The notes under the pieces: model-generated
The model's database searches: none
Told to the model about the DNA's origin: nothing
What the model saw: the letters and a program-made list of their open reading frames with translations, nothing else
In this document: positions 24,901 through 34,890 of the stretch, one piece after another
Layout: each line of letters opens with the position of its first letter
Numbering within the stretch: position 1 is the stretch's first letter
Made by a program: the position numbers and the translations under genes
Origin: Hemileia vastatrix
Taxonomy: Eukaryota > Basidiomycota > Pucciniomycetes > Pucciniales > Zaghouaniaceae
Direction: 5' to 3'
Length of the DNA: 64,000 nt
Assembly (NCBI GenBank): GCA_030280995.1
Contig: JASXTE010000012.1
Location: 7,263,001 to 7,327,000, forward strand

Positions 24901-25029
24901 AAAGATTGTTTATCTCTTGCTGCTCGATGGGTGAGTCTAAGGAATCCAATGGAGGATGAAGTGCATTTGCTTGATCACTTCAAACACTCTGATCCCTAGT
25001 TGAGAGAGATGGAGAGAAAGAATCAATCA

Positions 25030-25238
25030 TACCTAGTAACAATCCACAAATCAATAATAATAATATTTAAAAACAACTATCAATAATAATAATATTTAAA
25101 AACAACCATCAATAATAATAATATTTAAAAACAATCATCAATAATAATAATATTTAAAAACAATCATCAATAATAATAATATTTAAAAACAACCATCAAT
25201 AATAATAATATTTAAAAACAATCATCAATAATAATAAT
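25030..25238 (+). repeat. 29-bp AT-rich minisatellite, block 1
   Basis: About seven copies of a 29-bp unit, ACAAYCATCAATAATAATAA followed by TATTTAAAA. The block begins 130 bases upstream of the Cas1-domain open frame and is cut at 25238 by Harb1. The same unit resumes at 32721 and again at 45425, so the three blocks are one original array. Confidence 0.95.
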
Positions 25239-25585
25239 AGGGGGTATCAATGTTCAGGGATCCGGAATTAATTTAATTGTGGATAAAAATCCTTATACCC
25301 CAACTATCTTCCGCAATTATTTTTGCTAATAATTGGGTTATTAGACACTTTACGTGTCAATGTTCACCTCTTATCCGACATTTTTTTACTCAATTTTTCA
25401 TAACCACATCTTGGTCTACTCCCTGGATATGCCTTCTACCTTGCTGGGCACTTCCATTCTCATCCCATCCTGTTCATTCTATCTGCTCAGAATTTCTCCC
25501 CATTTCATCTATTTGATTCTGCTCCTTTTCATCTCGCTATCTCATCTGCTTGTTTCTGCTCCTTTTCATCTTCATTTATAATAAC

Positions 25586-26935
25586 ATGCCTCGTCATCCT
25601 AGATCTTCTCAAAGGCAGCCATCACCCAGTTGTTCTTCAATTCCCACTACTTCCTCTTTCCCCCGCTCAGCCAAGAAATCAAAGACTGTTCAATTAAAAA
25701 AAGATGACCATCTCATTCTTATCAACTGGCTGAAAACCAAATCTAACTATGATTCTTGTTTTGGTACTGAGTATGCCACTAAAGTAGGACAGCCCCCCAC
25801 ATCAAAAGTTAATGGCTATCTTCTAATGGCAAATGAATTACGGAATAAGACCAAGGGAAGGATTGATCTTTTGCCTAAACAGATGTCTGAACGCTTCAAG
25901 CATTATCGAGCAAAATACAAGAAGGCAAAGGCTCTTTCATCTTCCACTGGTTTTGGGGTTACTGACATTGATATAACTAAGGGTATAAAATCCATAGACA
26001 ATAAACTTGATTCTTTATGTCCTTACTTTAAAGATATGGATGCAATTTTTGGAGAGCGAGCCAATGTTAATCCTGTAAACATGTTGGATGGAGAAGATCC
26101 TATCTCCAAACATGATGTCGAAGCAAATCTTTTCCCATCCTCTTCCTCCACTCAAGCCTCCCCTCATTTGAATGAGACATATCTAAATAGCTTTTCTGTA
26201 GATCCTATAGGTGATTTAACCCAACCAAATCTAACTCAGGTCTGTTTCTTTTTTCTTTTATCTTATCAATTCTATTTTTTATTTACTTATCTTTTTCTTA
26301 TTTCTTAAAAGGCTGATGAGCAAACCCAGGATCCCCAATCAACTGAGTCTGAAGCTAGTGACAATGATGAGGAGGAAAATGCTACGTTGAACAAAAAGAG
26401 AAGGGCTTCAAGTAGTCTAAATTTCCTCTCCCAAAGAAGACGAAAAAGTGATACTTCATCACAAACACCTTTTTCTTTGATGGAACAGTTTTTAGAGAAA
26501 CGTGATGCTGGTAAGTGATATCATACCTCTTATTACTTTACTCTGCTTTTCTTCTACTTTATGCTAATTTTTATTCTCACTCTAGAACAAGTGGAAATTG
26601 CTAAAGAGACTCTAAGCTTTGAAAAGAAGAAATATGAGCTCTCTTTAAGGAGGGATGACAGAGTACAAGATTTGGAAGAGAGGAAGTACAAGCTCTCCTT
26701 ATGGAAGGATGATCGGGTCCAAGATTTGGAGGAGAAGAAGTTCGAGTTAACTCTTAGTATTGAAAAATCCAAAAAAGAGGAAAAAACACTCGAGCATCAA
26801 AACTTAATGGAACAGATGAAGTATAAGCATGATCTTCAAGAAAGTTCTAAAAAGAAAGATTTCTTGATCGAATGCATTAAAGCAAACAAATCTGTTGAAG
26901 AAATAGAACATTTAATGAAATTTTTTGTTGACTAG
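25586..26935 (+). CDS. PIF/Harbinger accessory protein (Myb/SANT-like with coiled coil), 3 exons, intact
   Basis: PIF/Harbinger elements encode a Myb-like partner that binds subterminal DNA and helps the nuclease enter the nucleus. Exons 25586-26239, 26312-26510 and 26586-26935 join in frame (400 aa). Introns start GTCTGT and GTAAGT and end AAAAG and TCTAG. Residues ~40-140 fit a trihelix/SANT-like domain: LKKDDHLILINWLKTKSNYD, then a basic MSERFKHYRAKYKKAKAL. The middle is acidic then basic (KKRRASSSLNF; RRRKSD, possible nuclear signal). The C-terminal third is a charged coiled coil with a repeated DDRVQDLEE(R/K)K block, ending KKDFLIECIKANKSVEEIEHL, a tail also present in Harb2. No frame break is seen; this start is the first ATG of the frame before the domain. 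Confidence 0.8.
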
Positions 26936-27081
26936 TTTCTTTTATTTCTTTCACACTTCATGTGTTCATATTTATTTGTACATAAATTTTACAATTATTT
27001 TCTGTATTTCTTGAAATTTTGTATTTTAATGTTAAATGTTCTTTTTTTAAATAAAATTTTCAAGTCTCCTTTGAAAATTTG

Positions 27082-27500
27082 ACAATCCCCCACCCCTGGA
27101 TTTTTTTGAAGTAAGGGGTGGGTATCACAAAAATTCTTTCATGTCATGAATCTTGAAAGTCTTATATGAAAATTTGGCTTTACTACCCCCTGCATTTTAC
27201 CGGTATCCCAAAAATTCTTACATGTTAAGAATTTCACAAGTCTTATAAGAAATTTTGGCAAAACCCCCCATGGATTTTATTGAAGTAAGGGACGGGTATC
27301 ACCAAAATATTTACAAGTCAAAAAAATTCTATATCTGTTTAAAAAAATTGGCAATACTCTCCCCTGCATTTTATTGAAGCAAGGGGTGGGTATCACCAAA
27401 ATTTTTCTAAGTCATCAATTTCACATGTCAGATTTGAAAATTTGGCAATACCCCCCCCCCTGCATTTTATTGAAGTAAGGGGTGGAAGTCATCTAAATTT
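27082..27500 (+). repeat. Tandem array of ~90-bp units in Harb1
   Basis: Five diverged copies of a ~90-bp unit. Each contains CCCCTGCATTTTATTGAAGT, then AAGGGGTGGGTATCA, then an AAAATT...TCACATGTCAGATTT-type stretch. One copy is preserved at the same place in Harb2 (43045-43140), so a single copy is ancestral to both elements and the array grew in Harb1. It sits just downstream of the Myb-like gene and may act as a transcription end region; that is a guess. Confidence 0.8.
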
Positions 27501-27785
27501 AATATAATTACATAAATTATTAAATAAATATCAAATATATATCAATTTCCCTAGTTTAAAGTAATGACAATTCCTCAAGCCAAAATGCAGACCAAGTCAA
27601 GAAACAAAAGTTTGGGACTTTCCACAGGTATAGGCAAGAGGAACCCCATGAAAAAAATAAATGTTATCATGATTACCTGTTATACAACCAAAGGTCGTTG
27701 GCTCATCACATTACTTGAGCAAATTGATATATAAATAATATTTATTAAAAATTTATGAAAAAATATAAAATTTTCGATGACAACT

Positions 27786-28790
27786 CTAATCCCCATACTT
27801 TTTGGATCTAGATAAAGTTTTTTTAAATCGAATAACTTTACCTTCTTTCTTTACCTTATTGATTCTTTGAATCAACTTATGACTGATTTGAAATGAGCAA
27901 CCAAAATGTGTTAAATCTTGACAGGATTCCAAACCAGGAGGAGCTTTGCTCGTTTGATGATTATCCTTAGAAGAATTCCAAATAGTTTTGATGATACCAT
28001 TTCCCAAACCAAAATCAATGATGCATCGGTGGTCTGGAAAATATAAACCATGTCCTTTGATTTTAGCTGGAGATGGTATTGGGTGGCCAGTTATCAGATT
28101 GATATATGAAAATATACCAAAAGTAAGAAAATTGGCATCATTCCTATTGATATGAATCCTATTGTGGAATCCAGAATGAGGGATAATAACATTAGAAAAT
28201 AAAAGATATTTGTGGCTGATATCTTCCCATTCGGAGTCACACCAATTCGGTATTCCAACTTTGGTTGCTAGTTCATGATTTTTTTCAAATGCTTTATTAC
28301 AGAGCTTTTTGAGTCAAAGAGCAAGAAAAGAGTTAAAGCAAGGTAGAGTGTCCCATAAGTGAAAATCTTCATCTTTATGAGCTTTAGTGATATTCTTGAC
28401 CAAGGAATATATGCCTATATAAATGAAATAAGTGAAATGATATTAAGAATGGAACAAAAAGTATTAGACATACCAAGAGAATATCCTTTAACAAAACTTG
28501 GTCTCCAACCAAATCCAATCATGATACCACCCAACAAATTCGTATTCCTTACAGGTAATCGAACCAAAGCCATTTGATAAAGAGTTATGATAAGATCCGA
28601 TAGTTGATTAAAAGCTTCATCTTTTACACCATCAAATGAATGAACTTCCAATATGAATTGAGCCTTATAAGAATTACTGATAACTGCAACAACTCAATCA
28701 TCTCCAAATTCGGTTAGATATTTGATATCTTCTGGTAATTTTTTCGGATATTGATTTTTTTTATCTACTTTAGTTTTATGAAAAAAAATG
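27786..28790 (-). pseudogene. TET/JBP-like 2OG-Fe(II) dioxygenase relic
   Basis: Minus-strand gene with one 59-bp intron (28473-28415, GTATGT...TATAG) that joins in frame. Ordered motifs: VHSFDGVKDEAFNQLSDLI, VRNTNLLGGIMIGFGWRPSF and KGYSLGGIYSLVKNITKAHK, then SGFHNRIHINRNDANFLTFG and IFSYINLITGHPIP, then GHGLYFPDHRCIIDFG, and finally LTHFGCSFQISHKLIQRI before the stop at 27786. This matches the layout of fungal TET-like oxygenases, which oxidise 5-methylcytosine: an HxD iron site, then a distal His and a basic residue. The HxD box appears to read H-I-N, so the Asp may be lost. In-frame TGA codons at 28694-28696 and 28314-28316 also mark it as inactive. The upstream part (to about 29160) is Lys/Ser-rich repeats. 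Family call rests on motif recall and needs a profile search. Confidence 0.6.
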
Positions 28791-28824
28791 TTTGGGATAT
28801 GACAAAAATAACTTTCACAGAGAT

Positions 28825-29175
28825 TTTTTTTTTTCAGATATCTTTTCTTCTGATGAGACTGATTATCCTTAATTTTTTTTTGATGATTTAGATGATTAAT
28901 TTTTTTTTTCAGATAACTTTTCTTCTGATGAGACTGATTCTCTTTGAATTTTTTTGATGATTTAGATGATGAATTTTTTTTTCCAGATATCTTTTCTTCT
29001 TATGAGACTGATTAACATTATTTTTTTTGATGATTTAGAAGATGATTGTATAGAAGTTGATTTCGAAGAAGATGATAGAGATGATAAAGATGAAGATGAT
29101 AAAGAAGATAAAGATGAAGATAAGAGAGAAGTAAGGGGTGAATCTGAAGAAGAAGACATTTTTTTGATCTGAAAA
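28825..29175. repeat. Three ~75-bp tandem repeats and an acidic/Ser codon repeat
   Basis: The motif TTTTCTTCTGATGAGACTGA with a following TTTTTTTGATGATTTAGATGA recurs at about 28843, 28919 and 28993. It is followed by a GAAGATGAT-type repeat to 29160. On the minus strand these encode Ser/Lys-rich low-complexity sequence that could be the N-terminal region of the TET-like gene. On the plus strand they encode a poly-Asp/Glu run. Probably unstable coding repeats. Confidence 0.6.
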
Positions 29176-29749
29176 AAAATTTAATTGTCAATAAAATTTC
29201 AACTCAATTTTTTTTTAAAAAAAATTCCTACCTAATAATAAAAAAACCTGTTTTTTTATTTGAAAAATAAAATTGAAAAAAAAAACCAAAAAATCAGTAA
29301 AAATTTTTCCAAAAAAATAATTTATAAAAAAAAAACCTCAGGTTTTATTTTAAAAAACACAATAAAAGCAAAATCCTTTTAAAAAAAAATAATAATAATT
29401 AAATTCATTCAAAAAATAAAATTTCAGTAAAAATTAAATCAAAAATAAATTAAAAGTGAACCTGAAGATTGGTTATTAAAAACCTTCTCACAAGATCCTG
29501 AAAAAAAAAAAAATTCAGTACAATCAAAATCAAAAACAAAAAAAAAATTTAAATAAAAAAAAAAACAGAAAAATTATTTACTAGAAAAATTAATTTTTAA
29601 TTTAAAAATCTTTTTCGATTTGGAAATAAGAGGGACGGTCCTTAACAGAAAGAAATTTTTTTTTATTTCTATAATACTGCCAGCCAAAAAAATTAAAAAA
29701 TTAATCAAATTTACAAAAAAAAATTTGTTAGTATATTTATTTGAGAGTA

Positions 29750-30027
29750 GGTAACCCCTCTTTATCTCCCATAAATGTCCCCTTTTCCACTCCTTTGTTT
29801 ATTTGAAATCCCCTTACAAATCCCTCCCTCCTTGCCACAATATTCCCCTCAAATCCTCTCCTTGCCTGCCTCAAAAACCCCCTGAAACCCCCCAAAATTC
29901 CCCCCCAAATCCCCTCCCTTTACCCTTCTTTATATCTCCCAACCCCCCCCCCATTCCCCTCTCTTTAGCCGCCTCAAACCCCCCCCTTCCACTCCCCTTA
30001 CCTCCTCCTCTACCCCCCCACTCCTTG
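29750..30027 (+). repeat. C-rich arm of a foldback structure in Harb1
   Basis: Strongly C-rich on the plus strand, with runs of 5-9 C spaced every 20-40 bases. Segments such as CTCTCTTTAGCCGCCTCAAA followed by a C run are the reverse complement of units in the G-rich arm at 30184-30600 (TTTGAGGCGGCAAAAGAGAG). With the hairpin array between them, the three parts form one large imperfect inverted repeat. Confidence 0.75.
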
Positions 30028-30183
30028 TTAATGAACGATCGTTACAGATTGTTCATTAAGTAAACAAATCGTTAGCGATTCGTTTACTTAGTGAATGATC
30101 TCTAACAATCGTTCACTAAGTAAACAAATTGTTAGGGATTCAATTACTGAACGAACGATCATTAACGATCGTTCGTTAATTAA
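30028..30183 (+). repeat. Array of five imperfect hairpins, ~30 bp each
   Basis: Consecutive self-complementary segments share a theme, for example AAGTAAACAAATCGTTAGCG paired with the following ATTCGTTTACTT, and GAACGAACGATCATTAACGA with TCGTTCGTT. Loops are 2-4 bases around TTA. The first and last hairpins contain the palindrome AACGATCGTT. They sit exactly at the symmetry centre between the C-rich and G-rich arms. Confidence 0.8.
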
Positions 30184-30600
30184 AAGGAGGGGGGGTAGAG
30201 GAGGAGGTAAGGGGGTGGGTGGGGGGGTAGAGGAGGAAGTAAGGGGGTGGGTGGGGGGGTAAAGCGAGTAGAAGGGGGGGGAGGGGGGGTGTTTGAGGCG
30301 CCTAAAGAGAGGGAAAGGGGGGGTTTGAGGTGGGTAAAGAGAGGGGAAGGGGGGTGTTTGAGGCGGCAAAAGAGAGGTGACGGGGGGGTTTGAGGCGGCA
30401 AAAGAGAGGTGAAGGGGGGGTTGAGAGACATAAAGAGAGGGGAAGGGGGGAGTATTGAAGCGCCTAAAAACAGGGGAAGGGGGGGTGATGAGGGACCTAA
30501 AGAGGGGGGAAAGGGGGGATTTGAGGCAGCTAAAAAGGGGGTATTGAGACAGGTAAAGAGAGGGAAAAAGGGGGGCCTTGAGGATGATAAAGAGAGGTGA
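30184..30600 (+). repeat. G-rich minisatellite (~33-bp unit), G-quadruplex-prone
   Basis: After a short GGAGG(T)-rich lead come about ten units of ~33 bp with consensus TTTGAGGCGGCAAAAGAGAG then GTGAAGGGGGGG. Units start near 30291, 30325, 30357, 30389, 30421, 30453, 30487, 30520, 30542 and 30578. Each ends in a run of 5-8 G, so four runs fall within about 130 bases. The related motif TGAGGCAGCCAAAGGGGGG occurs at ~44041 in Harb2. Minus-strand Pro/Ser-rich frames here are a by-product. Confidence 0.8.
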
Positions 30601-31077
30601 AGGAGAGAAAAAAAAACAAAAAAAAACAGAAAAAAGAGAAAAAAACAAACAAAAAATTAGTTTACCCTAGAACAAAAATAAATGAAGCACTTACAAAAAA
30701 AAAAAAAAACAAAAAAAAGCAAAAAAAAAAAATCATGATTAGCAAATAAAAAACCAAGAAAAAAGAAAAAAAATGACCTACCTGGTGAGTTGAGTTGAGA
30801 AAAAAAATGCAACCAAATAAACTGAGTGATGTTTGAGGAGAGGATGAAAAGGATATGAGTGATGAATGAAAAAAAAATCACTGACAAAATATGCGATATA
30901 AGAAAATATACGATTTCATGTTGAGGTGGTGAAAGAAAACCAATGAGCCATTCAAAAAAAAGATATTCACCGTAAATTCAAAAAAAAATGAATATGCAAC
31001 AAAACAAAATACAAAACCAAGTGAATAAAGTACACAAAGAGGACATTTGGAAAGTATGAAAACATAAAAATTAAAAA
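30601..31077. other. AT-rich segment downstream of the Harb1 nuclease
   Basis: A-rich on plus. The only structured item is ACCTACCTGGTGAGTTGAGT at ~30777-30796, which matches ACTTACCTGGAGAGATGAGT in the Harb2 tandem repeats. On the minus strand it reads ...CAG/GTAGG(T), a splice-donor-like site. No coding evidence. Confidence 0.5.
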
Positions 31078-32391
31078 TTAAAAGGGTGGTGAAGAGAAAT
31101 GTTGGAGAGTAATTGGCATTATAATGGGGCATATGCCGGTTGATTGAATGATTTGTGAATCAAGGGAGAGGAGTGCCGGTGGTGGTTCAGGATCCTCTTC
31201 TACATAAAGATCATTCCACTCATCCTTTAAATTAGCTAGAATATTGTGGAGTATTACACAAGTCAAGATCCAATTATTTGAAGTTTTGATCTCCAATTTT
31301 TTTTGAAATTGGATTCTGAGCTCCTGAAGACTAGAAAATTGTCCCTTTAAAATACCTATAGCATGTTCAATTCATACTCTTGATTGTGCAAGGTGATAAT
31401 TAAAGGCAGTTTTGGGGTCATTTTATGAAGTTGCACCACGGAAAGCAGGTATAATGTACTTTCCACTTGCATATGCTGAGTCTGCAAGGAGGTACTGAGA
31501 TTCGTCAAAGTATGAGTCAGGGGATTGAGAAATCCTCATTCTTTGGAAGATGGAAGAGTCATGACATGATCCAGGGAAGCCACTGTGAAAAGCAATAAAT
31601 TTTTTATTGACATCGCATACAAGTTGAATGGCAATAGAGTATCTAGAAAGAAGATAAAAAGTTAGATTGTGAAAGATGAGAACTTGGAGAAGATTTTGAA
31701 GAAACCTTTTTTTGCGATCAAAATAATGGTTGCCATCATGAGCAGGCTTTTGATTTAAAGGGATGGTTGTTCCATCAACAAAACCTATACAGCCAGGGAA
31801 ACCTTCAGCTTGCATTACTTGAGAGGATTTAAGTCGCTGTTCTGGAGTTGGCCAAGCAAGAGTTTGAGACTTGAGGGAAAGGATAGCAATCATACAGTGC
31901 TTGGTGTATAATATCACGGTACCTTATCCTATGTTAAAGAGATTATCCAAATGTCTTACAGCAGCACCATTTCCATTTGAGCTAAAGCGACATAGAGCAA
32001 CAGCAAGTTGGATGGCAGGATTATGCTGTTTGTTATGAGAATTGTTATGGAAGATAGCATGTTCAGAAATGAGTTGATAAATTTTGAAGAAAGAATCAGG
32101 AGAAGTTCTAAAAAGTTGGGTGAAGTTTAAATGAGGAATGTTGAGAATGGAGGCCGGATCATATTGGGGATCATGATAAAGATTTGGCCCCCTGGTGATG
32201 ATGTAACACTTTTTGGAAAGAAAACACATATAAGCTAAAGCATCTTCCAAATCAGAGTCAAATTTATAGTAGAGAACTAAAAGTAAAGTGATGGCATTAA
32301 TAGTGGAGTGAAGTAGCCGTCTAGTAGAGAGGCGTTTCATTGTTGCCGGTGGAAGGGTTATGTGATGAGGGAAGTGGGAATTCACCACCAA
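31078..32391 (-). pseudogene. PIF/Harbinger nuclease (DDE_Tnp_4 family), nonsense mutated
   Basis: Catalyses element excision and insertion. Minus-strand order: an N-terminal part with FRTSPDSFFKIYQLISEHAI and FSSNGNGAAVRHLDNLFNIG (32391-31930); first Asp in GCIGFVDGTTIPLNQKP; a 62-bp intron (GTTTCT...TTCTAG) joining KKR to YSIAIQLVCDVN; second Asp in YLLADSAYASGKYIIPAFRG; Glu in IEHAIGILKGQF; and a C-terminal NNWILTCVILHNI (31296-31078). All three acidic residues are present. Three stops interrupt it: one after NIG at ~31922, one after GATS at ~31423 and one in RV*IEHAIG. The last looks like CGA to TGA, which suggests recent inactivation. Same direction as the oxygenase relic. Confidence 0.85.
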
Positions 32392-32604
32392 ATGTGCAGT
32401 TGGGGTGTGTAGATAGAAAAAAAACTTAAGTGTTTGCCACCAAAATTAAGTAGCATAGAGTGAGGAAAGACTTAAGGATGGCATCAGCAATTATGAGTCA
32501 TGTGACTTTCTTGCAAATCCATCATGGATGTGATGAGTTTGGGATCAGGAATTAGGAATGGAAATTGGGGTATAAGAGGCGGGATAATGCATTATTGTGG
32601 ATTC

Positions 32605-32636
32605 CTTATCCACTAGCCCCGGGGCTAGTGGATAAG
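32605..32636. repeat. 32-bp perfect palindrome in the Harb1 subterminal region
   Basis: CTTATCCACTAGCCCC followed directly by its exact reverse complement, with no loop. It lies ~85 bases inside the right end of Harb1. Harb3 has the same feature with one base lost at the centre (55796-55826). Harb2 has a comparable subterminal palindrome built from a different sequence (AAATCCGCACTTA...). Conservation of position suggests a transposase-binding or terminal-structure role. Confidence 0.9.
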
Positions 32637-32720
32637 AATCTTCCGCAATTAATAATGTCTGATCCCGGAAAAAAAAATTCCTGATCCCTAATTGCAGATC
32701 CCTGAACATTGATACCCCCA

Positions 32721-32918
32721 AATAATAATATTTAAAAACAACCATCAATAATAATAATATTTAAAAACAATCATCAATAAAAATAATATTTAAAAACAAT
32801 CATCAATAAAAATAATATTTAAAACAACCATCAATAATAATAATATTTAAAAACAACCATCAATAATAATAATAATATTTAAAAACAATCATCAATAATA
32901 ATAATATTTAAAAACAAC
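32721..32918 (+). repeat. 29-bp AT-rich minisatellite, block 2
   Basis: About seven copies of the same 29-bp unit as block 1, including two with AAAAATAA in place of AATAATAA. It lies between Harb1 (ends 32720) and the LTR of element B (starts 32919). The last five bases, ACAAC (32914-32918), are the left copy of B's target duplication. Confidence 0.95.
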
Positions 32919-33722
32919 TGTCAAGGTCTCTTTCAAGTCTAGAAGGTTTTATGAAGAGGTCCAATGGCGATAACAACGATTTTTAGGGTTTTCAAACTCA
33001 GGTACGTATTTTCTATCTTAAAGATTTATTACTCAAATATTAAGAGGTAAAATTTTTAATTTTTATTATAATTAATGAATTAGAATTACTTTGTTGTAAG
33101 TACAAAAACAATAATAAATAGTAATAAATATTTGAATGGTAGTAATTGATTTAATAAAATAAGTAAGTAATGGAATGTCTTGAAAAGTACAAAAGAGAGG
33201 GCCTTTTATAGGCAAAGGAGTGAGAAATAAAATACGGAGTTAACACCACCTAATACAAGGGTGTGAGAAAAAAGAAGCTAAATAAGGAGTGTATGTGAAA
33301 TAATAAGAGTTATACTAAATAGTGCGTAAATAGAAAGTATTATTTTATTTGAAATAAAAATCTGAATCCCTTGGTCCGTCACATTTAGTGCAAGAACATT
33401 TGATTTAAAATATTGATTCAACAAAATCTAAATAAAGGAATTTGAAAAGTTTTCTTCTTTTTATATTTTTATATTTTTCAATACTAATTTTATTCCCTCT
33501 CATCTGTATTATTGAGCACGGTGTTTGGGAGTAAAAATGTATGTGACAGTAACTTATTTCTTATTAATTATTTACATTACTTATTTTACTTAGCTAGTTA
33601 GGTGTAAGTAATACATAAGTAGTTTGTAAATAATCAATTATTAATAAGGATTAAAAGGCGTGGCTTCATCTCAGTAAGATAATTAATTATCTTACTGGAT
33701 AAGTCTAGTAGCCTGGCTGACA
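32919..33722 (-). mobile_element. 3' LTR of Ty3/Gypsy element B (804 bp)
   Basis: Starts TGTCAAGGTCTC and ends CCTGGCTGACA. It is repeated as 41597-41833 plus 44859-45424 (803 bp), the copy split by Harb2. By eye the two LTRs differ at under 20 positions, so they are about 98% identical. Just inside, 33723-33737 is purine-rich on the minus strand (GAGTGAGGGAG next to the LTR), as expected for a polypurine tract. Confidence 0.95.
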
Positions 33723-33762
33723 CTCCCTCACTCTAAAAAAAACAATAAAAAAAATTCTATGA

Positions 33763-34890
33763 TTATTTCTTTTTATATTTCTTTAGCAGAGTAGAAAGAT
33801 TAGATATTTCCTTTCCAGGTATCCAAGAATCATATTCAGAAGATTTATTCTTGAATCTCAATAAGTATTTTGTACCTTTTTCAGCAGTAATTATTCTGTC
33901 ATTTAGAATTTTATCAATTTCTGCTGTCTCAGTGATTTGATTAGGGGTCTTTTTTGGTCTTTCCCTCCTTTTGGGAAACAAATCACTATTGAATGTATAC
34001 GGTTTTAAAAGAGATATTGGAAAAACAGGATGTTTTCTGTCATATGGAGAATACAAAATAATTTCAACTGCATTATCACCAACCATTCTTCTTACAACAA
34101 ATTGACCAACAAATGGGTCTTTCAATTTGTTATTACCTTGTAAATTGAAGTGGACTGTAGAAATCAACACCTCATCACCCTTCTTAAAAGTGTATTCTTT
34201 ATGGGATTTGTCCCATCTCTTCTTCTCATATTCAAATAACTTTTCAATACATTTTTGAGCATGATTTCTGCAAAGTTGTTGCATTTGAAGAAAAGATTTT
34301 ACACCAGGATGTAAATCCAATTTAGGTATTTTATTATTGAGAATTTGGGCAGGAGTATTTGGAACATATCCAAGGCAGAGCTCAAAAGGCTTTCTTTGAG
34401 TTACAGAATGAACAGTGCTATTATAAGCAAATTCCAACCCAGGAAGTAAGGTAACCCAATCATGAGTTAATCTGTCATTGTCTTTATACTCAAGGCCAAA
34501 AGCACAGTACCTTCTTATCATGTCCTCTAGTGTCTGAATCATTCTTTCAGCTAGTCCATCAGTCTGAGGGTGATGGGCAGTAGATAGTTTCAGATCACAA
34601 CCACAAACATCCATCAGAGACATCCAAAATTCAGAAGTAAATTTAGGGTCTCTGTCAGAGATTATGACTTTAGGAAAACCAGCAGTATTGAACATATGAG
34701 ACCACCATAAGAAAGCTAATTCTGTAGTGGAAACATCCTTGTGAGTAGGGATAAATTTACACATTTTGGTGAATCTGTCCACAATAACCCAACAAGAGTT
34801 ATAACTGTCTTTTCCAGCAATAGGTAATCCTGTTACAAAATCTGTGTTTATTATCTGCCATGGGGCATCAGGAGTTTCAATATGTTGCAT
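33763..34890 (-). pseudogene. Element B integrase core and chromodomain-like tail
   Basis: The integrase joins the cDNA to host DNA. This 375-codon frame holds the D,D,E core (INTDFVTG; ISDRDPKFTSEFW; DGLAERMIQTLE), the C-terminal SH3-like part (FKKGDEVLISTVHFN) and a tail with YLLRFKNKSSEYDSWIPGKE that resembles a chromodomain and could steer integration. The core is intact. The zinc-binding N-terminal part of integrase lies upstream (34891-35378) in the same frame but has stops (before DTEL, before RRKL and just before SCDSCQKS), so the full protein cannot be made. Confidence 0.9.

Larger units (their letters stand above)
25239..32720. mobile_element. Harb1: PIF/Harbinger-like DNA transposon, 7.48 kb
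   Basis: The ends are inverted: AGGGGGTATCAATGTTCAGG at 25239 and CCTGAACATTGATACCCCC(A) ending at 32720. Flanking AAT (25236-25238 and 32721-32723) fits a 3-bp target duplication, though the minisatellite target makes this ambiguous. Inside are the two expected PIF/Harbinger genes: a Myb/SANT-like accessory gene on plus (25586-26935) and a DDE nuclease on minus (31078-32391). Between them are a tandem repeat array, a TET/JBP-like oxygenase relic and a C-rich/hairpin/G-rich structure. The Myb-like gene is intact; the nuclease has nonsense codons. Confidence 0.85.

Noticed and set aside
28966..29172. Plus-strand acidic (Asp/Glu-rich) 68-aa protein
   Set aside because: The reverse strand carries the oxygenase-linked Ser/Lys-rich repeat; the acidic frame is its shadow.
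30088..30648. Pro/Ser/Leu-rich 186-codon minus-strand frame as a secreted or cell-wall protein
   Set aside because: It is the complement of the 33-bp G-rich minisatellite; all three frames are open there because of the repeat composition.
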